Positions 57,802 through 64,000 of a stretch of DNA of 64,000 nucleotides are shown here, piece by piece. Origin of the DNA: Thozetella sp. PMI_491 (taxonomy: Eukaryota; Ascomycota; Sordariomycetes; Chaetosphaeriales; Chaetosphaeriaceae); the NCBI GenBank assembly GCA_021432635.1, contig MU270108.1, forward strand, positions 152,941 to 216,940, written 5' to 3'. The notes beneath the pieces were generated by a model. That model had not been told where the DNA came from. It did not search any database and saw only the letters and a program-made list of their open reading frames with translations. Position numbers and translations under genes: made by a program. Every line of letters begins with the position of its first letter. Position 1 is the stretch's first letter.

Positions 57802-58464
57802 CTTGATGGTGGAGGAGGTTGGTTTCACTTCGAGGCAGCGAATTGAGGGGCTGCGATGTGGTGTTCGTATTGTGAGGGGGGGACTACCCAATCTACGAGT
57901 GCTGAAGTAGTTGACTCGTCGTGAGAGGCTCACCAGTGGGGAGCTCTTTTTTTGGCAACAAAAGTTTTTTTAGTTTTTTTTTTTTTTTGGTCCGGAGTCG
58001 CGTTCTACTTCCGGGCGGTGTAGCTACGTTGATGTGGGGCAACCCACCTTAGGTAAGGTACCCCTATCAAGGTCCCTACCAGTAGGTTTGAAGTGCTGTA
58101 CTCAAGGGAGCCAGCCCCTGGGCTAACTAGTTTTCCGGGTGGATGACTGCTAGAAGTAACCCAACATTATTTCACAACTGCTAAAGAGTGAGCTCATGTA
58201 AATATCCGATCGTGCTACCACCCCGCTCACTCGAGAATTCGGCATACAAGAGCTTTCAGGAACCGGTTATGCACTGCGGTTCTTGCAGGATAAGACGACT
58301 AGTCCCCTTATTCTCACCAAGTACGGTTTGAACAGCGCACAGGGAGGGGACCTCGGGCTTTCATTTCTATGTGGCCAAGGTCTGCAAAGATCGCGCTTCT
58401 TCTTCACCTCTCCCATCAAGAATAGCAAGAAGCATTTCTCACCCATCCGTCTCGAACCCCGAAT
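57802..58464. other. Divergent promoter region of RPA34 and GRC3
   Basis: A T-rich tract with T runs up to 15 lies at about 57952-57987. The palindromic ACCTTAGGTAAGGTACC lies at 58046-58062. The two divergent genes both serve ribosomal RNA production, and a shared promoter is possible. Confidence 0.6.
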
Positions 58465-60896
58465 ATGGTGGGAAGTAAGAGAAAAATCAGCCAGGACAGT
58501 CTCAGTGCGTCAGGTAAGCCACCTAAAAGAAATCGGCCAGTATCTTCGGAGTCTAACAAGGCGGAAGGCGGCGTCGTGAGTGCGTTCGCGGCTAGGAAAA
58601 GGCTCTTATCAGCATCAACCAGCGTCACTCAAGTCTCCAAGACCATTCCCAAGGCTATTGAGCAGCCGAAGGTCAGTCAAAAGAGGACATCTAGAAAGTC
58701 GCCAAACAGCCTGGCGCCCGCTCAAGAAGAGCAGGACCACGACATAGACGCGGTTCCGGAGGCCGGTGCCTCAACCTTGAGAGACGACTTATCTGCTAGC
58801 ATGCTCGTGTACCTTTCTCATCTTTCATGGAGCCCGATTTGCTAACGGATCGTAGCGCTCAAACTTTTGCAAATCCCTCTCCACAGGACGGGCCAAAGCC
58901 AAAAAGTGCGCCGCACTCAACATTCCGGCCTACCAAGCAGAACTATCAGCATAAACCCAACGACCGTACTGTGCTGAGGCTATCTGAGGGCGAGGTTAGT
59001 GTCTGTAGAGATGGGCTCAACATGGAGCTTCTGCTAACCGCAACTTGCCCAGCGAGTTGTTATCCTGGGAAGCTTTGGCATCCGAGTCACTGCCGGCCAA
59101 GTAACCATCTATGGGGCAATTCTTCCCGCCGGGGACCATATTTACTGGGCCAGCGCTCCTCACTGCCATACGCTCCCCGTAATTCGAGCGCCGGAGAACT
59201 CCACTATCGAGTTGTTGTCGGCACCTCATTCTCTTGATCTTAGGCACCTAGAACGCCTCAGCCCATTATTCGGGAAACTGTGGAATGAGTCTCCTACTCT
59301 AGTCCCATCGAGGGCCAAGAAAAGCGTCACATTAGAGACCTTTCAGATTGTACCTTTTGCATTCTTTCCCGCCCCAACGGTCGTACGTGGTACTAACGAC
59401 AGCAGCTGTTTACTCTTGAGGATGGTCCTAAACGATCTCCCCTCCAACATTTGACCTCGCCTGCTGAATGGAATAAGAAGCTGGCGGAGGTTACAGCATC
59501 TAAAGGCACCAATCCGCCGGTACTATTTGTCTGCGGCCCAAAGTCATCCGGGAAGTCCACATTTGGGAAGATGTTGGCAAACCGCCTCATAACAATTCGG
59601 AGTGGCCTCCAGAGCCAAGTATGGCCCAGTATTGCGGTGCTCGATATTGATCCCGGGCAACCGGAATTCGCTCCCCCAGGCATAATTTCTCTAAACCAAA
59701 CTTCCAGCCCCAACTTCTCCCCATCCTTCTGCCGCCATCCTGATCTAGATCCTTCGTATCGGCAACTGCGCGCCCATGCCATTGCCTCCGTTACTCCCGG
59801 CCAAGATCCGGAGCATTACGTGGAATGTGTTCGCGATCTCTTCCTCTGTTACCAGAAGAGCCTTCCCAAGTCCCCGCTCATTGTCAACACTCCAGGTTGG
59901 ATACAAGGCACGGGCCTCGATATACTTAGTGAGCTGATCAGAGCGATCAACCCAACAGAGGTTATCTACATGTCTGAAGAAGGGCCGGAAGAAACTGTCG
60001 AGGCGTTGAAGGTGGCGTCCAGGGGGATCGGGTTTTCGATGCTACCATCTCAGTCGAGCGAGATTACTACCAGGACATCGCTAGACCTGCGGACCATGCA
60101 AACGATGGCATACTTTCACCTCAATTCTAGTACAGATGAGAAGCCCGGATGGTATCCTGCACCGCTGACAGAGATGCGGCCGTGGAGGGTGCGGTACAGT
60201 GGCAAGAACCTCGGACTCATTGGTGTTTTGTGCTACGACAGCCACATTCCCCATAATTTGTTGGCAGATGCCGTCAACGGCACCGTCCTGGCGCTGGTAA
60301 GAATTGAGGATAAAGCTGCATTTGGAGCTTTGCTAGGCACCACAGGGAAGGAGAGCGGGCTCGGACACAAGATGGATATAGATTACGACAACACACCAGG
60401 CACGGCCAACTGTGCTCTCCTCGATGAAGGCCTGGTAGCACCGACTCCCGAAGGCATTCCGATGATCCCCAATCTAGAAGGAAAGACTCTCAACCCGAGT
60501 AACTCGAGAGCTCTAGGGTTGGTTCTCGTTCGCGGAATCGATGTTGCCCGTCGCGAGCTTCAGATTCTAACGCCGCTCCCGGACGCCACTATTTTGGCCA
60601 GTCCGTCGAACCTGGTCTTGGTAGCTGGGAAATTCGACATTCCAACGTGGGCTTACACCGAGGACTTCTACAATCGGCAGTTTGATGGAGCTGCAGGAGG
60701 AGATGAGGCACAGCGACGAGTGGAAGGGGCAGGGGAAGACGCAGACAACGACCTATCGGAAGATGAACAGGGCGTGAATCCAGGAGAGCATCGCCAATTC
60801 ACCGATGCTCCGTGGGTAGAAGAGCTGCACGGCAACCAGAAGCGTTCTGTTGGCTCCAAGGTCTGGAGGGTCAGGAGAGATCTCGGGAAGAGTTAA
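58465..60896 (+). CDS. GRC3: Polynucleotide 5'-hydroxyl kinase GRC3
   Basis: Four exons (58465-58808, 58856-58994, 59053-59349, 59406-60896) encode about 756 residues. GRC3 phosphorylates the 5'-OH left when Las1 cuts ITS2, and is also used in Pol I termination. The N-terminus is basic and disordered. The N-terminal domain starts with STFRPTKQNYQHK, then RLSEGERVVILGSFGIRV, SAPHCHTLPVIRAPENSTIE and LRHLERLSPLFGKLWNE. The kinase P-loop is GPKSSGKST at about 304-312 with Lys310. WPSIAVLDIDPGQPEFAPPG contains the Walker B-type DxDxGQ motif. PLIVNTPGWIQGTGLDILSE is the Clp1/Grc3 family signature. The C-terminal domain includes LGLVLVRGIDVARRELQILT and VAGKFDIPTWAY. The first intron is only 47 nt and the third has a TACTAAC branch point with a CAGCAG acceptor, so one Gln is optional. 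Confidence 0.93.
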
Positions 60897-63800
60897 CATC
60901 TTTACCTTTCCGGGCGACTGTTTAATCGAGAGTTATATATAGCACGAGTCATCGTGGCCTAAATACCCGAATTCATCAAACTGGCCTCTCAGTCATCGTT
61001 GAATAACAAGCCGCTGCCTCCCAGACGCACACACCACCAGCCTTGCTGCGCCATAATTATATTCACCTCGCCACTACACCGGAACGGAGAGACATCTCAA
61101 ACCCGTAGCTTCTTTTCTATATTAGCGATGAACTCGGCCATCGCCATCCGACGAAGCGTTGTTATCTCTTGCTTATCAGCATCGGGCAGTCCGAACGACA
61201 CCTGTTCGCAGATGAACATAGCTAGTCGGAGTTCTGACAAATTGGCTAGCTCAACTGCGCGGTCTGCGCTTAAAGATACGGAACAGTCTGCCGCGCTAGT
61301 TGTTACGCCGTCAGTCTAGACTGTCCGCAGACTAAGGACATATCCCATAGACATGAAGAAGGAGATGCGGCCGGTGGCTTGCCTTTGGACTGAGCCGTGC
61401 ACCGCGAGGTCGGACTGGAAAGAGCAAGCAGATCCAGCCATAACGGGTGAGAGAGCGGCCTGGGGAACCAAAATGGCCCGGTATTGAGTATACACTCCCC
61501 AACAGAAGCTATTGCTGTACTAGAAGTATTGAGTCGTGTACATGTGCAAAGGTACGAGTGCGAGGAGGGACGGTTGAACATCTTACATCCATATTTGGGA
61601 TGGCTGCGACTGGCCATAGGTCCCATTAATACCCCAGATAACGAAACCAGCATGTACACCATCCGCAGGGACTGGATGGGTTCTTGGGTCTTCTAGTGGC
61701 CGTTGACAGACGTAAAGGAACAAAGTCAGGGGCTGGTAGCCTTCGTTAGCGGTACCTCATCCGACTTCCTCGACACCCCCCCCTTCAATCAACGGCAGGG
61801 CGAGGTTGCGGGAAGAAAGCTGGGGGGCTGTGGGGGTCGTGGTCCCGTTGTAAACCAGATATGCAGGGGACCCAGTGGCTGCTGACGGAAGGGTACACCG
61901 CATCCTATGACTTAGCACCTGATGCGCATGCTGGGGGTTTTACATTTCGGAGGGAGGGTATGTGGCTTCCCCGGGAGCCTCCCGAGTTGTCGCGGGAGCC
62001 GTTGGTCCAACCCGCACACTGAGGGGGGCAGACCGATGCGTTCTGTCAGAGTCGCAGGTTCCTTCCCGTGAACTCCTCGTCGGCCCGTGGCATTTTCGTC
62101 GATTCGTCGATAAGAAAAGCACGAGGGCCGGGGAATAAGCCCCGTGCATCCGACATGCTACTTCGCTGGCATGACCAGGCACTCACTAAGAGCATTCTGA
62201 CCGACAATGCAATCCTTTCCTAGTCTTCCCACACAGCCATAAGGGAGGAATAGGGCGAAATCTCACAGCGGTATATAATAGAACGACCATACACAATAGC
62301 ACGATACGACACGGGAGGGCACGCTGAGACCCCCCGCCCAATGACCATTTGTCGATCTTGCCCTCTTTTCTCAGGAGCAGTTCGCTTGGCCCCTTGTGCA
62401 AGACTGGAGGGGGGGGGCCAATAGCTGGCTGGGGACGGGCAAACAGCTACGTAAAACGCGATGGTGATCGAGGCCGGGTTTGACGATAATGTCTCTCGAT
62501 GCTCACACCGTAGACCGACTGGGAAGCGACTGCAGCTCCATTGGGGGGGAGGGGGTCGCACGACAGGCAAGTCTCCAGAATAGCGGCGTGCCACGTCACG
62601 CGACAGGGCGACAGACACTCCAGCGCCCTGGTTGTCGGAAGAAGATCCGACAAGCTCGCGGCTATGAAGACGTCGCGGCGAGGCTTACAAGGGGGTTCGA
62701 ATCTGGGGCGAGACCAGACGCAGGGCAAGGCCAGCCAGTGTGCCTAACGTACCAGAAACAATTGTCTAGTAAGAACTTTAGTTGGCGAAGCGCAAGTATT
62801 TGGGCTTCCTCGGCGGAGAGATTCAGGAGCACAAAGAAGCGAGATATTTGCAAGAGGAGATCCTGGCGTTTCTCCTATTCCCCCCTTTTTTATTTTTTAT
62901 TTTATTTTCCTTCTCTTTATTTTCGTCTGTTTCTTTCCCTTTCTTTTTCTTTCACCCCGGTTGGCGGGGAATGGGGGACCTAGCACATGGCGGACGCGGT
63001 GGCTGTTCGGCTGGTCACGGCATACCGTCTTTTGGGTCGGCCAGGAGGTATATAGGCTGTGGTAATTATAGCAACTCGGTACAAGAGTACGAGAGAGTGG
63101 TTGTTGCCGGGCAATCGTGTACTTCGTACTGTACATACTTGTACCTGGCTCTCCAAGAGACGGTTTACCGGGGTAGAGGCCCACCCGGCGTCGAACCCAG
63201 CTCCCCGGGAGACTAAAGGGTACCCTAGGGGACTTCCCCACCTTGGCTACCTCTCATTACTACTCAGGTTGTAGGTACTGTACGGATTAGGTCGGTACTT
63301 TGCTACTACTGGACATGACTGCTTTGTTGTATGCAGTTATTAGCGCGGTCCAGGTTAGGTAAGCCCCCCTAAGCAGCCTCGAGGCTGTCAGGGTAGGGCC
63401 GCTGTGGAATGTGGAATGCACCGCCGGGGGAACCTTCCGCGCCTAAGGTGGGGGTACCAGTACAGAGGACAAAATGTTACCTATCACTCTCGTACAACAC
63501 CTCATTGCTTAGCCGTTGATCGCCTGGTCTGGCAGCCACCCAGCGGCTCAAGACGCAGAGTTTTTCCCCCTACCTTGCTTTTCCGAGGAAGGCCTTCGTT
63601 GCGCGCGTGGCTTGCACCGGGCCTCACAGCTACTCGAGAGGTTCGAAGGGGAGGCGGGACCCCACCGCGTCCTTGGATACAGGGCTGTGGAGGTATGTCA
63701 AGAGTGTTCGCTTCACTTCGCCATGAAAACGGGGGGACTGGGTCCTCCTCCAAAAAGAAAAAATTGCCCCTGGCTCCCTCCTTCCACCCCCACTAGGACT

Positions 63801-64000
63801 ACCGGATGGCTGATTCAACGCTAGGGCACGTGCAGTTGGACAACATCGGGGCTACGGATGGCCGCAGGTGCCTTGATGCGGATGGGACGGCACCAGCAAG
63901 ACATTTGTGAAACGGAACAGTGACTTGGGTGTCCAGAGAACTGTCCTTGTATTTCTAGCGCAATCAAAACACACATATCGCAACATCGTACCCCAGAACC
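60897..64000. other. Gene-poor right end of the window
   Basis: No confident gene was found in these 3.1 kb past GRC3. The only protein-like signal is a short minus-strand frame at 61105-61314. There are TACTTCGTACTGTACATAC-type repeats near 63115-63150 and 63270-63300, a T-rich tract at 62880-62950, and scattered motif-less open frames. Promoters or ends of genes beyond the edge may be included. Confidence 0.5.
61105..61314 (-). CDS. Possible terminal exon of an unrecognised protein
   Basis: On the minus strand an open frame follows a possible CTAG acceptor and runs about 69 codons to a TGA at 61107-61105. Its translation looks protein-like and partly amphipathic: RAVELANLSELRLAMFICEQ, then SFGLPDADKQEITTLRRMAM and AEFIANIEKKLRV at the end. 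It lacks an upstream ATG in frame, so it would be the last exon of a spliced gene, a relic, or chance. I do not recognise the family. It is convergent with GRC3, 200 bases away, a position where a real gene end would fit. Confidence 0.3.

Noticed and set aside
62690-62705. GGGTTCGAATCT resembling a tRNA B box (similar strings at 38884, 39630, 42091, 43496 and, on the minus strand, 63191)
   Set aside because: No matching A box, T-arm pairing or acceptor stem could be built around any of them by hand.

Overview
This window is nuclear DNA of a filamentous ascomycete, most likely a Sordariomycete of the order Sordariales (a Chaetomiaceae- or Neurospora-like fungus). The evidence is a recognisable full-length FREQUENCY (frq) clock gene, short GT-AG introns (47 to about 200 nt) with CTAAC-type branch points, GC-rich third codon positions, long intergenic spacers of 0.3 to 6 kb, and pyrimidine-rich leaders. 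No operons, CRISPR arrays, rRNA genes, convincing tRNA genes or intact transposons were seen.

Layout, left to right. The 5' part of the proteasome ATPase RPT3 (-, cut by the window edge); a small conserved fungal protein of unknown function (+); the kinetochore MIND subunit Mis14 (+); the phosphatidylinositol transfer protein Sec14 (-); prefoldin subunit 3 (-); the clock protein FRQ (-) with a 3.5 kb upstream region; a DUF155/RMND1-like mitochondrial protein (+); the Rpd3L subunit Rxt2 (-); vacuolar proteinase A (-); cytosolic serine hydroxymethyltransferase (+); SAGA subunit Spt7 (-); a VanZ-domain membrane protein (+); a ferric-reductase-type flavocytochrome (-); a RidA/YjgF protein (+); a LETM1-like mitochondrial protein (+); an ICT1/Mrpl58-type GGQ peptidyl-tRNA hydrolase (+); a Ca2+/calmodulin-dependent protein kinase (+); a gene-poor 6.2 kb stretch; inositol phosphorylceramide synthase AUR1 (+); RNA polymerase I subunit Rpa34.5 (-) with an in-frame UAG before a further 127 open codons; the polynucleotide kinase GRC3 (+); and a gene-poor right end of about 3 kb with one weak unrecognised minus-strand reading frame.

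Most genes are unrelated housekeeping genes with their own promoters. Loose functional themes are chromatin and transcription (Rxt2, Spt7), rRNA synthesis and processing (Rpa34.5, GRC3), mitochondrial proteins (MRX10-like, LETM1-like, ICT1) and the circadian clock (FRQ, plus a CaM kinase whose Neurospora relative phosphorylates FRQ).

The points most worth a second look are the frq regulatory region (a candidate clock box, a candidate proximal light element and alternative splicing over the upstream AUG), the UAG codon inside the Rpa34.5 reading frame, an in-frame alternative 3' splice site in prefoldin 3, the gene-poor 6.2 kb stretch, and a dispersed family of TACGGAGTA/TACCTTAGGTA-like palindromes in intergenic DNA. 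Exon boundaries were worked out by hand from frame, splice consensus and remembered family conservation. They are predictions, not transcript data.
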